A stretch of 64,000 nucleotides of DNA from Cenococcum geophilum 1.58 (Eukaryota > Ascomycota > Dothideomycetes > Gloniales > Gloniaceae). The notes under the pieces were generated by a model. That model saw only the letters and a list, made by a program, of their open reading frames with translations. It was not told the origin of the DNA and made no database searches. Of the stretch, positions 46,580 through 57,831 are shown piece after piece. How positions within the stretch are numbered: position 1 is the first letter of the stretch; every line of letters starts with the position of its first letter. The position numbers and the translations under genes are program-made. The DNA lies in assembly GCA_001692895.1 (NCBI GenBank), contig KV748232.1, positions 124,001 through 188,000 on the forward strand, read 5' to 3'.

Positions 46580-46787
46580 TATTAGTTATATAGGGTGACT
46601 CACTAATAACGACTACTCAAGTAGGGTTATAGTAATGTTGGTTAATAAAGCTTATTTATTAGAATGAGGGAGGGCGAGGAACCTAAGGCTCCTCGCCACG
46701 CTAGTGCCGCGGCGACACGTGATGGCAACTTGCCATCACGTGACGGCAGTTTGCCGTACGTGACGGCAACTTGCCTCATTCCTGACA
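46580..46787 (-). repeat. 5' LTR of C2, with repeated CACGTGA-GGCAA blocks
   Basis: 208 bp, ends TTCCTGACA. At about 46715-46775 it carries three imperfect copies of CACGTGAYGGCAACTTGCC, each containing the small palindrome GGCAA-CTTGCC. These probably act as U3 promoter or enhancer elements. The putative primer site on the minus strand lies immediately left of 46580 (complement CTAATTAGTGGTTAA). Confidence 0.85.
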
Positions 46788-47141
46788 AGAACACTTATAC
46801 CAAATAAAAATATATATTAAAAGTATATATCTTCTCTAGTAAAAAGCTCTCTAGTTTTATTATTAGTATAGTTAATATAGATTTGCTACGTAAGCTAGAA
46901 ATAATTGTCTATAACTATATATATCTCTCTACTATAGTTAGATTGTATAATCTCTGGCTAAATACCTATAGCCTTTATTACGTAGATATACTATTTAAAG
47001 ACGCTTACTCCTATATACGAACTAATTAAATAGTATAGCCATATAATATAACGTAAGAAGGCGTTAATTCTAGTATATATCTAGATACCCTAATACTCTA
47101 ACTTATAGTGTGTATTAATAAACTAGCAGTAATTCGGACTA
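46788..47141 (-). pseudogene. Element G, catalytic core part of rve-type DDE protein relic
   Basis: Minus strand between C2 and the solo LTR. Blocks LEY, GI, IY, INAFLRYIIWLYYLIS and VSVFK, then SNYSREIYIV, correspond to the YGIxIYxxIDAxSRYIIWIY...VIRSDxGxET core of fungal integrase-core proteins, where the two Asp positions lie in IDA and SD. Fossil. Confidence 0.55.
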
Positions 47142-47562
47142 TATTACGGACCTTATATTAGTAGTAGTAGCACTACTAAGGAGAGATATAAACGGACTAG
47201 TAGTAAAAGTATAGGAGGTACTAGAACCAGTAGAACTATAGGATAAGGGGTAGCTAAGTTATATAGTTAGTTACGTTATAAGTTCGGAACGTAAAAACGT
47301 AGAAACGTGGAAATATAACGTACTAACGTACTAACATACCAACATACTTAGTACATTTCTTAGGCGTAGTATTAAATACTTAAAGGACCACAGTCCCTAC
47401 TATAAATAGTTCTCTTCTTTATAATAAATCTTAAAATATAATTAGAGTTAATCTATTAGGCAACTACTCTATTAGTTATTATTATATTATTAACTTTTTC
47501 TTACCTATATACCTAGCCTATTAATAAGTCTACCGTAGTATTTCCTATAAGGCTTTGTTATA
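47142..47562. repeat. Solo LTR of the A family
   Basis: 421 bp, begins TATTACGGACC and ends CTTTGTTATA, flanked by a perfect TSD GACTA (47137-47141 and 47563-47567). Only one LTR and no internal sequence, so it arose by LTR-LTR recombination after insertion in G. It is more diverged from A1 and A2 than they are from each other. Confidence 0.85.
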
Positions 47563-48423
47563 GACTAGGTATTATATACTCTTTATAGGTTTAATTAAGG
47601 CACTTTTTTTTAACACTTAACGCCTTTAGGATTAAGCTCTTTTATTACCTAAAATAGGCTGTCTCTAAACGCTTTACGTTAGTCTAGGCTATAAAGTAGT
47701 ATAGTAGGACTATATCTAGACATATTATAATGTTTTAAATGGAAATAGGTATATAATAAGCCTTTACTATATAGGGTAATTATACCCTTATAAAGTTTGT
47801 CTTGGACAATCTCTCTTAACTTCTTATTTTTAGCAACTATATTTTTAATATCTACTTTATAGTAGAGACCTAATTGCAGATATAGACGTTAAAGCGCTTA
47901 TAAGGTTGTTATATACGCTTCCTACTTTAGAGTATAGATAATGTCTAAGTCTTTAAAGGTATACTAGTAAAATAAAATAGCAACCCTATATTATAAGGTC
48001 TTATTAGTATAGTTAAGACACTAATTGTTCTTTAAAGGTTACCATTCTTAAAACCTCTGTTTAAGTGTTTATAAATTTATAGTTACTTTATAATATTTAA
48101 AATATAAATAATCTAAGGTATAGTATATCCATACTTATAGAGCTCTATAATTTTATTACAAATAGGCTTATAATTAATACGTGGAGGTATAGTAGTAAGG
48201 AGGGTAAGTAATAAAAAATATATAATAGGAAGCTTTAAAAACAAAATATAATTTTTTCTTAAGAACTTCCCTATAATCATATACTCTAGATTATATAATA
48301 ATCTTATATATATAAGAGGCGTACTAGTAGAAAAGGTCGTAGAGCTAAGGCGTCTTTATTACTGCAGGCAAAACTAGTAAAAAAATTAAGGCGTCTTAGT
48401 TACTATAGTAGATTATATAGAGT
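47563..48423 (-). pseudogene. Element G, N-terminal part of rve-type DDE protein relic
   Basis: Minus strand. The N-terminus (about 48240-48100) reads IPPRINYKPICNKIIELYKYGYTI and fits the helix-turn-helix start of fungal integrase-core proteins (PP..NY...I..LY..G.t...I...L). A GLLYTYFHLKHYNMSRY block follows at about 47770, then NLQRVYN next to the solo LTR. With 46788-47141 and 38701-40624 it forms one interrupted gene relic. Whether it belonged to a DNA transposon or was host-encoded is unknown. Confidence 0.55.
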
Positions 48424-48638
48424 TATAAGGGGGCTTTATAGATAGGGGGCTATAAGGACACGATTATAGGAACAGATAGATTATAGAGGCGATAATTTTT
48501 AAGGAGGTAAGGCCTCTAGGATTGTGGAGACTATATACTAGGGGTATATGCCTCTAGTACGTAACTAATAGACGTTTAAGGGGTGTCTGGGGGTTGTTTT
48601 AAGGGCAACCAAAGGTAACCGCAATAATATCCCTTATA
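48424..48638 (-). repeat. Putative 3' LTR of H
   Basis: 215 bp bounded by inverted TATAAGGG / CCCTTATA and next to a C9 tract. No second copy exists in the window, so this rests on end structure and position only. Confidence 0.45.
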
Positions 48639-49159
48639 TTACCCCCCCCCTTCTTACGGTTAGCCCCTAATTGCCATTACCTTATAGTAAAGGGAGATTA
48701 TAAGGGCTCGTCCTAGAAGGGGTTTAGAGAGATATCGATATGCTATTATATATTACCTATCTATCTAACCCCTACTTTAAACTCCTAAAAACCTTAATAA
48801 GGAAAATATATAACTGGAGAAAAGATATAAGGATTGCTAGGAGACCTATTAAAAGCCTACTAGAAATATACTAGTAACTACCTAGGCTAATTTAAGGATT
48901 TTTATGCAACTCTATATCCAAGCCTTTACGCCAGTCTGTAATTAATTATAAGTATTATAGGTAATTTAGTATTCCTTATATAGTTCTATAAAAACTTTTG
49001 GTATTAGATTTAGCGTATAGGGCCTTAGCTTACCGCCGTCTTTTAATTACTAAGATATTAATCCGTAATATTTTCTCGTAATCCTCTGCGTTACTTATAT
49101 ATTACTTATATATTTGCCCTTTAGCTATCTAGTACGGTTAAGGTATTAATTAGTTAATT

Positions 49160-50900
49160 AAGGAGACTTGTCTCCCGGGATTTGGTATATATACTTCCAA
49201 ATTTAATGGTCCTATACTATATAATTAGCGTAGCTTCTCTGCCTAATAAACAGGAGGGATACTTCGTAGTAGCGTCTGCAGCCATTATACAATTATTAAA
49301 AACGTCCGTAACGTTGTTCTTTAATACTATAGTATTAATTAGGTATAATTTAACCTATATACGTCTTTAATTAACGTCTTAGTTGCCTTCCCTAGTAGCG
49401 CAGTTAGTTTTTATAAGAAAGTAATAGTTAGATAATATATACTCGTATTTCCTTTCTTTTAAATAGCGCTATTATAACGGAGCTATATCGGCAAGGTTGC
49501 GGCTATTTATTAAAAGGGTATTAGAAAGTGAAGTATAAAGACACCTTGCTTATTAAGCTGCTCCTTTTCCTTAATACCTTACTTCCTATTATTAACCTTC
49601 GTCTAATTTTAGACGTTTACTTAATATATTATTAAGATTTTCTTCTTTTTTAATAATTATTTTAATATGCCTCTTTATTTTCCTGCTAACTACTCCTTTA
49701 AGCTAACCTCTTAGCGTATTTTAACCCTACTATTGTATATAGAACCTTAACCTCTATAAACTCGCAACTAGTACTGGTCCTGCTTAAATGACTTTACCTA
49801 TATATCCTTAAAAGACTAGAAATCTAATAAGAGGATCCTAGAGGCTTATAATAAAACACACTACGTAAGATCTAATACCTTTAGTCCCTGTAATCGTTAC
49901 ATGCGTACTAAGAGTGGCAGTTATATTAAGGTAGGTTTTTCTATCCCTTGATAGCTTTCTAATACTAACTTTAAGCTTTTTATTAGCCTGGGCCTAAATA
50001 GCGGCATGCCTTTAATATTTTTAACTACTATATTACTCGGGCGCTCTCTTATTCTAGCGCTAATACTAAATAACTAGGTTGAATTTAAGACTATACCATA
50101 GCTATTTATACCGCTTATAATTCCTAGCAAGCTAGCTAGTAACGCTTAATATAAGAGTAAGGCTAATATACTAAGGATAGGGTAAAGGATAGGGATAGTA
50201 AGAAGAAGGTCGCTATATACTATAAAAAGGGGTTTATATATACGCGTTAAGTTTCTAAAGAGCATAATATAATGCGTTATTAGGTAGGCTACCCTTTGGG
50301 TACCTAGCGGATGGATAACTAATAGTTACCGTAGTAAGGTCTTAGTGGTTCTAAGCTATACTAGCTAGCTAACGTCTCTATTCATTCTAGGCTTAAGCAT
50401 ATCTTTATTAACTATAAGCTTACGCCTTAAGAACTTTATTAGTACTAATTTAGACCTAATATTGGTGCTAAGCGTTTAAGAATCTCTACTTTAGCTACGC
50501 CTTATCGTCCTACCCCTGTTTTTATGCCTATTTATACCCCTACTAAGGAGTCTTATTCCCGTCAGCTATCGCTTAATAGCCTTATAGATACTAATCCTAC
50601 TCCTAAGGATAACGTGTAATGGCTTAGGCATTATAGTTTAGACTTATAGGATTTAGGATTTATTCTTATATATAGTAGCAATTAAGGACCTTAATTAGGT
50701 GCTTAAAAATGCCTTATAAGGCTTATAGAGAAGGCTTAGGAGTCTATAGGGAATATAATCCTAGCAAAATACCCTATTAATTCTTATACTATGTACGTAA
50801 AACGGCTGCGGACGTCTCTTACCTTAGGCCGTAGCCTTAACCCTTATAGTTTCCAGAGTGTATCCGTTCTATATCCGATTTACTACTTTACAGTAGCTAC
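49160..50900 (+). pseudogene. Coding-like tract opposite to H, unidentified
   Basis: The 3' non-pol part of H reads better on the plus strand than on the minus. Blocks include an open stretch at 49182-49370 (ISVASLPNKQEGYFVVASAA), a Cys/Tyr/Arg-rich block near 49870-49920 (NTFSPCNRYMRTKSGSYIKV) and a block at about 50480-50600 (PYRPTPVFMPIYTPTKESYS). I do not recognise the family. It may be an antisense ORF carried by H or an older insertion. It is broken. Confidence 0.35.
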
Positions 50901-53394
50901 TTCTAACCCCTAAGTATAAAATAGTAGCCACCTATTTCTTACTCTCTGGGGCCTTTTACGGCCTACTATAAGTTTTCTTTTTAGGTTGCAATAATATAGT
51001 AGTATTAGAATGCTTTCTGCGCTTAGCGGATTACAGACCTTAGTTTAAATATTCTTTTAGAATATCTTTATAATACTTAAGGTGGTCCTTTTGTTCCTAC
51101 ATAGAATCTTTAGCGGGCTAGCCTAGCCATTTAACTTTATACTGGAGCTTATTCTTAACAGACTTATAGTATAATATAGATTTAACCTTATACCGCTCGC
51201 CTACTACCTTAGGGTATTTAATTAGACCTAGTCAGAAGTTTTTTTCTAGTGGTAGTCTATACTATAGCTCTAGTAGGTTTATATAAAACACTAGAGATAT
51301 ATAGGCCATAAATAGGGGTAGCTAGAGATAGTAGGCTAGCTTACTAATTTATTCTTTAACTTAGAAGGGACCTAAATATCTTATATTAAGCTTCTTTAAT
51401 AGTTAACGGGTCTTAATATTTATTAAGCGTAATAGAACCTTATTACTTACTCCAAAATGCTTATTTTAGTATTTATAGTTATACTAAAGTCTCTACTACT
51501 CCTAAGTATCTTAGAGGCTTTACTTTATATACTTCTATTACTCCTCCTATACCTTAAGGTACCCTTATACTCTCTAGTAGATATCCTTAAACTTTCTAGT
51601 AAGGTCCTATAATTAATCATATGGCCTTAGCTAGTAATTATTAGGTATACTATTAAATCCTAATACTTAGACGCCATAGGCAATCTAGATTAGTAGATAC
51701 TAATACAATGTATATTACTTTAAGTTATAAGCGTACTCCGCGTACGGAAGTAGCTTATACTAGTTATCTTACTAATAGTTTAAATACATCTATAGGTAAG
51801 ACTCTAGTTCCTAGTTCTAGCGTTCTATTTACCCATCTATCTACAGATAAAAAGCTATACTATAATAGTGGTCTATCTTTAAATAGAAGTATAGATCTAA
51901 CTAGTATTGGCTTATAAAGACGCTGCCCCTATTAGTAATAATAGAGTATAGCTAATCTACTTTAAGAAAGCATTTTTCCTTAATTAGGTTTATAAACGCT
52001 TATATATTAATTGTCTTATTAACGGAAAGGTATTAGATATACTTTAAAACCCTATTAATAAATATAAGGGCCAAACCATATATTCGTCCTTGCTTATCCT
52101 TAAATAGCGGAAGATCCGTAATAAAATCCATAGCGTAATGTCGCTATAGTTTACTAGCAGGAGAAACCAATTAAAGTAAACCCCTTAGCTTATACCTTTG
52201 GATTTTATATACTTAATACTTCTTATAGTGGCTAATATATTCCTTTATTTCCTACTTAAGCTTTAGCTAATAGTATTTACATTAAAGTAATTCCACTATT
52301 TTAGCTTAACTATAGTAACTACCTAAAAGATCGTTATAATTCTTTATAAGAATTTTCTGCCGTAGATTTGCTTTAGATAGCACCCAAACCTTACTATTTT
52401 TACGTAGTAGGCCCATTAGGTCTAGTTCCCGATTTTAATACCTTATAGCTTCCTTTTTATTATGTTTCCGATCTACTTCCGCATTAAAGATAGCATAGAA
52501 GGCGTCCCTTCGTTACACCTTATAGATAAAATCTGTTAACCTTTTAAATAGTTCCTAAGTAAAAGCTATTTTGTCCTATACTACTTTAAGTATAAGACTA
52601 AATAGTACTATAGATCTTATAACTCTTTAATACGTATATATTAGGAAGGCCACTATAAGGTTAAAGTCCTTTAGTTATTATAGGGCTCTAAGTTCTAATT
52701 ACTCTATAGCTTCGCTATTAGCTTAAAGGGATAGTTTAGTAATTAGAGGTAATATATTACTAAGTTCTAAACTTGTATTAGGGACGTCCTATCTAGGTAT
52801 ATTTAGACCCTTATTAGAAATAAACTGGGTACTAGCTAGAACGTTACTAGATACTAATAGGGTTTATATCGCCTAAGACTTAATATATATAAAGCTATAG
52901 GTACTTAAGCATCCTATACCTAGAGCTTGTTCTATAATATAAAGAGTAAGATATTTATTATTTACTTTCCGTCTCCCGTTTTAAAGCCTTTAGTATAGTC
53001 TAGCTATTATAACAGTCTATTAGTAGGATTACTATCCCTTAGCTTATATTCGATCTTAAAATTAAATTATATAAGCTCCTCTACCTATTTAGCTTACTAA
53101 GGTATAAGCTCCTTTATAGTTATAAAGTAGCGTAGATTATAATAATCTAAGAGTATATAAGTAGTATAGCTTACATACTTAAGGTAATATCGCCACTATT
53201 TAAAGCAGTTAACTATAGCTAGTAGTTCCTTATTATGGGTATAATACAGAACTTTAGGCCCCTAGAATTTTCTGCTATAGAATACTACTAGTCTTTAGTA
53301 GAGTTAGGTAGCGCCTAGATCCCTATTAGGTTATAGTAAAATACTAACAAAAGCGAAATTTAATATATTAGTAACAATTATTAGTAGTTAATTT

Positions 53395-54402
53395 TATAAG
53401 GGCGTGGAGAGACTTTAGGGAAGATTTAAAGGAATAATATAAATTCTATCTAAATCTAAGGGTATATAGCTCTCGCTAAGAACAAGACGTTGCGTAAAGA
53501 AGAGAAAGGAATAATAAGAGAATTATATGATTAAATAGTTAGGGGCTTAGTAGTTAATGCGTGCGTATATACGCATGCGGTCTTTAATAGACTTTAGTAA
53601 AATTTAATTAATCTAGCAGAATTTGGCAGAAGTTGATTAAGCTATTAGAATTTAGCAGAATTTAGTTAAAGCATTAGAATTTATCTGTTAAGTGTTTTAC
53701 TAAGATATTCCTATTATAACTGGGCTAGTCCCGTTATAGTACCCCCCCCTTTTAGCTAAAGGTCTAAATAATTTAATTTTAGTTAAGACTTATAACTTAT
53801 TACGTGTTGTATTTTCGCGTTAGGTAATAATATAGGGTTTTACCAGTTCTAATTATTAAGTAGGCTAATTAGGATTTTCTATACCCGGTATAAAAAATCG
53901 CTATTAGCTTAGTTAAGGCGGTAAGCTAAACTAATATCTTTATAGTAGGTCTTAGCAAGGTAAATTTAACTAATTAGATAACTTTAACTGGCGGTTAAAG
54001 TTTTTTAATATCTTACGTGTTATATAATCGTATTATAAATATTATAACGTATTTTAAGTTCTTTTTAATTTTAAGCTTTCTACTATTATGTTTTATATAT
54101 TTGTATTAAGTAGCAGTTATTTACCTTTATATCGTGTCTATTTAACTAAAGTAGGCTATAAAGGATAGTCTTTATAAAATTCTTTAACTAGGGAAGGCGC
54201 GTTAGTCTTAATCTAGTTATAGGTTTCCTAAGTTTATATTTTATATCCTTCCTACTTAATAAGTAGTTTGAATTATTTAGATTGTGTTTTCTATTATATA
54301 TTATTAATTAAGTTAATAAAGTAAGAACTATTGCCATTATTAATAATTATAAGAGGTAGTAGTAGCACTTTATAAGTTATAGGTTTACCTTTTAAGGGTT
54401 AT
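53395..54402 (-). mobile_element. Ty3/gypsy element E2, 3' end only
   Basis: Second copy of the E family inside H: LTR 53395-53738 (344 bp, shorter than the 398 bp of E1), a C-rich border CCCCCCCCC at 53741-53750, and the start of the 3' internal region, homologous to 2772-2890 and 6280-6590. It shows the LINE-free state of the E1 site. It is cut at 54403 by copia C3 and its remainder is not in the window. Fossil. Confidence 0.82.
53813..54012. mobile_element. 200-bp palindrome-module insert in E2
   Basis: Present in E2 but absent at the corresponding point of E1 (near 2830). It is flanked by the near-identical 13-mers TTACGTGTTGTAT (53800-53812) and TTACGTGTTATAT (54013-54025), consistent with a target duplication. 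The content follows the C-family module: hairpin around ACCCGGT (about 53868-53905), a GTCTTAGCAAGG spacer and AACTTTAACTGGCGGTTAAAGTT (about 53980-54002). Confidence 0.6.
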
Positions 54403-57400
54403 TATTGGTTATACAAGGTGATATCACGTAGCTACGGTTCGTAGATAGTATGATAATTGTTAATTCTATATTCTTAAGGGAGAGCGAGGAGCTTAAGGCT
54501 TTTTGCTACGCTAGTGCCGCGGCAATACGTGACGGCAACTTGCCATATATAACGGCAACTTGCTATATATGACGGCAATATGCCTTATATGGTGACCACT
54601 TGCCTTTATTCCCAATACTAGCAACTCTTCTTTTATAGTTGCCATCTATATATATATACCGCTTAACTAGCGGAACAAAAATTAATTCTTCTTACTTACT
54701 ATTGCCATTATAATATAAGTCTCGCTGTCCTAAAATTTGCCTCTTAGCATGTAGTGCTTTCTTGCTTATAAGTTATAGGTAGGTATCTTATTAGTAGGGC
54801 CACTAAGGCGCTAGCGGTAAGCGAGCTAATAGCGATTTTCTATCCTAGGGATGGAAAATCCTAATTAGCTAGGTTAAGTTAGGGTCTACAAAATATTATA
54901 CTCCCCCCTCTAAAAAAAGTCTTGGCAAGAAAATCTGACTAATTAGATAACTTTAACCGCCGGTTAAAGTTCCTAGATATCTTAAAACCTTACATAACTA
55001 AGAAATTTTTAGGGACTCCCTTTTAATCTAACCTTTAACTTATACACGTAAAGTATTTATATTAATAAACGTCTCTAGTGCCTTATTTAGGTTCGCCTTT
55101 ATTATTATATCTACTAGGTTATCTTGGCTATTAATTTATTAAATCTTAAAAAGTTCTTAACGCTTATAGGATTACTAAAGTATTATAATATTAATTATAA
55201 GGTGCTTCTCCTTTATAGTACTAAGCTTAACTAAACACTTATAAAGGGAATATAAGTCAGTGTATACGATTATAGGGATAATAGAAAGTTCGAGTTAATT
55301 TATAATTATCTTTAGGGTAGTTCTAATTGCAATTGCTATATTAACTCCGCTAACTATTCCATATATCTCTAACGCCAAAATACTTTAAATAACGCGCTTA
55401 CTCTTAGTTAAGCTTTAATAGATAAGATTACTATAGATTATAAAGTTATTCTCTCTAGTAAATTTGGTTATAATAATAATCTTATATCCTAACTAGGAGC
55501 TAAAATCTTTATTATTTATAAACGATCTATTAATAAATATAAAGAGCTTAGCGGTAGGAAGATTAATAGGTATATAGAGTAGTCCCCAATCAAGATAGTT
55601 TATTTGCTAAAAAAGACGTTTATTTAGGGCAAGAATATTATCCTTAGTTAGTTCCTAGTATTAGGCGGCAATAGAGAGATTAAATAAAGCCTTAGGTTAA
55701 TAAATAGAAGTAATATAAGCTCCGTAAGCGCGTTGCTCTATATATCCTTACTTTAGGAAATTAATGTTAATAACGTTAATCTTCTTACCTTAACCCTTCT
55801 GGCGTAAAGTAATAGAATCCTTATTTAGGGAGAGGATGCATCCATTAAAGAGTAATAGTGTTGTTAAATTAAGCTTTTCCTTTAGCTTTACTATAAGATT
55901 TACCTTTATTAGCTTGTCTTCTTTAAGAGCTAAGAACTAGTTGTCTCCTAAGATAATTATATTATTAGTTTATATACTAATAATTCTAAATAGAGTTCCT
56001 ATAGTTATAATAAGGAAGCAGGGATTAAATATAGAAGTAGTTATTAAAAGCTTCTCTTTATAGTGCTTGCTATAGGTAGCCCACTAATGAATTCCTGCCT
56101 CTGCAATTCTATATAATGGCTTAAGTACAACTATAATCGTATCTTTAGGATACTGGTGGCAAATTTACTCTAGAAGGTATGCTAGTATTAAGTGCTAAAG
56201 GGGCATCTCTAATTAAGTGTAGGCTTAAGTAATATCTCGTAAATAAACCGCTATTCTATTCTTTATTAAGGAGGAAGCTAGCGTAATAATAACTCGCTAA
56301 CTAGCTCGTTAAATTATAGGAAATTATATAAGAATTACCTCCTTACTATTATTGTTATAACCTTAGATAATAAGCCTTAATTTCTTAAATAGGGCNTTAG
56401 TAGCNTTNCCCTTAATCTNNTTAACNATNCTTAACTTAAAGATNCNAANTNNATNNAACTTAGTAGGGTTATACTTCTTAAATTTAAAGACTCCTCTTAT
56501 AATAAGATTATCAATCTCCTACTTATCGGATGCTTAGAAAGGAGCTCCTAGAGTTATAATACAACCTTCTTTTTAAAGCTATTTTGTGAGTTTAAAGTTA
56601 GCCTTCTCCTTAGCTGTTATAAAGGCCATTAATAGCTTAACTTTATTCTTAATAGCGGCAATAAATTGCTTTTTAAAATTAATAAGATATTAGCAATTTT
56701 ATAATCCCTTCGGGCGACCTCTACCGCGTTATAGTTACAGCGTATCTACTATAATTATATTAGGATTATAATTACCTTCTAGAGCATATTAATCGTAGTT
56801 CTCTTCTAGGGTGTTTTTTATAGTATTCTGCAAAGGCTTGGAACTATTATCTTTATAGTAAGGCTTAATAACAGTTAAATAGAATTAAGTAGGTCCGTAA
56901 GGCATTTAAATAGTATAAGTTTAACTATTAATTACAATAAGTTAATATAGGCCTAACTACCCTCCCTTTTTACGCCATACGCGTACCTTAGACTGGAGTG
57001 GTAGATTAAGCGTAGTTAAGGTATTTAGGCCATTTCTTATTCCTAGTATATCGTTAACCTAGCGTATAGCGTAGAGATATTATACCTCCTTTATTGCCTT
57101 ATAAATAGCCTTAGCTTATTATATAACGGAGGGAAATAGTAGAGAATTATTAGTTATTTAAAAGTAGGCGCTAAAGACTAGTAACGTAGGTATAAGTCCA
57201 TCTAGGCTAGCGGAATTATTAATAGCTTTAATAGCTATTTATAAAGTAAGTTTTTCGCTAGCGTCCTTTAGTTCTAAAGAGATAATCTTATATACGCGGC
57301 GTAATAGCGCGTAATATTATTCTACTTTTCTAATACTATTATATGCCTTAACGGGGACTTCCTTAACCTTAATTGCTATTACCTTTATCTATTATTAAAA

Positions 57401-57831
57401 CTCTATAGATAAGAAGTTCTTTCTTATATTATAGATAATTTAATTAGGGGGTCCTAGGTAGATATTAATCTAGTATAATTATAGGGTATCCCATGCGTTC
57501 CTAGCTAATATATCCTTTAAGAAATATACGGCTTAGAAGGAGGTTAAGAAGTTAATAACTTAGAGTACTAGCTTGCCGCTAAGATATATAACGTCGACAA
57601 TAATATAAAAGTTAAAGTTATAGTTATCTTTAAGGGTAAACTTAAATCGGCCAGGGGACTTCTAGTTTATTTAGTAGTAATAGTAGTATTTTATAAGATG
57701 CTTAATTGCCTTAACCTTAACTTTATAGCCTACTTACTAAAGAACCCTAAGCAATTAATAAATAGATAGGTGGCTAAAATAACAGTGTAGTTGGCGTAAC
57801 TCTAACTTAGTTAAGTAGCTTTAAGCAACGC
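54403..57831 (-). mobile_element. Ty1/copia element C3, 3' part
   Basis: Minus-strand C-family copy: 3' LTR 54403-54617 (215 bp, of the C1 type), palindrome module (about 54825-54985), RNase H, RT and part of integrase. It ends at 57831, where the MULE terminus begins in the middle of the integrase region (compare C2 near 44040). The 5' half is not in the window. Ambiguous bases at 56395-56455 lie at the same place as those in C1. Fossil. Confidence 0.85.

Larger units (their letters stand above)
40625..46787 (-). mobile_element. Ty1/copia element C2, full length
   Basis: Minus-strand copy of the C family with 208-bp LTRs (40625-40832 and 46580-46787) and the TSD AGAAC (40620-40624 and 46788-46792), inserted in G. 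Gene order mirrors C1: gag (about 46200-45000), protease/integrase (about 44900-43000), RT (about 42600-42000) and RNase H (about 41640-41210). Its LTR differs from C1 and C3 in the part facing the internal region, where it has GACTCACCAATAACAACTACT instead of ATCACGTAGCTACGGTTCG. RIP-decayed, broken. Confidence 0.87.
48424..53394 (-). mobile_element. Ty3/gypsy chromodomain element H, 3' part
   Basis: Minus-strand element. The putative 3' LTR (48424-48638) ends in TATAAGGG / CCCTTATA and is followed by a C-rich tract (complement of the polypurine tract) at 48641-48655. From right to left: RNase H (about 53360-52950; YSRKF, THNKELLAIVNCFKQW and WRYYL-like blocks), integrase core (about 52250-51800; DFITDLP), and a chromodomain-like block (about 51240-51090; QYKVKWLGQPAKDS). 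The 5' half is missing at the E2 insertion. Fossil. Confidence 0.7.

Noticed and set aside
51708-51917. Plus-strand ORF of 69 codons
   Set aside because: Antisense to the integrase region of H, with no recognisable motif.
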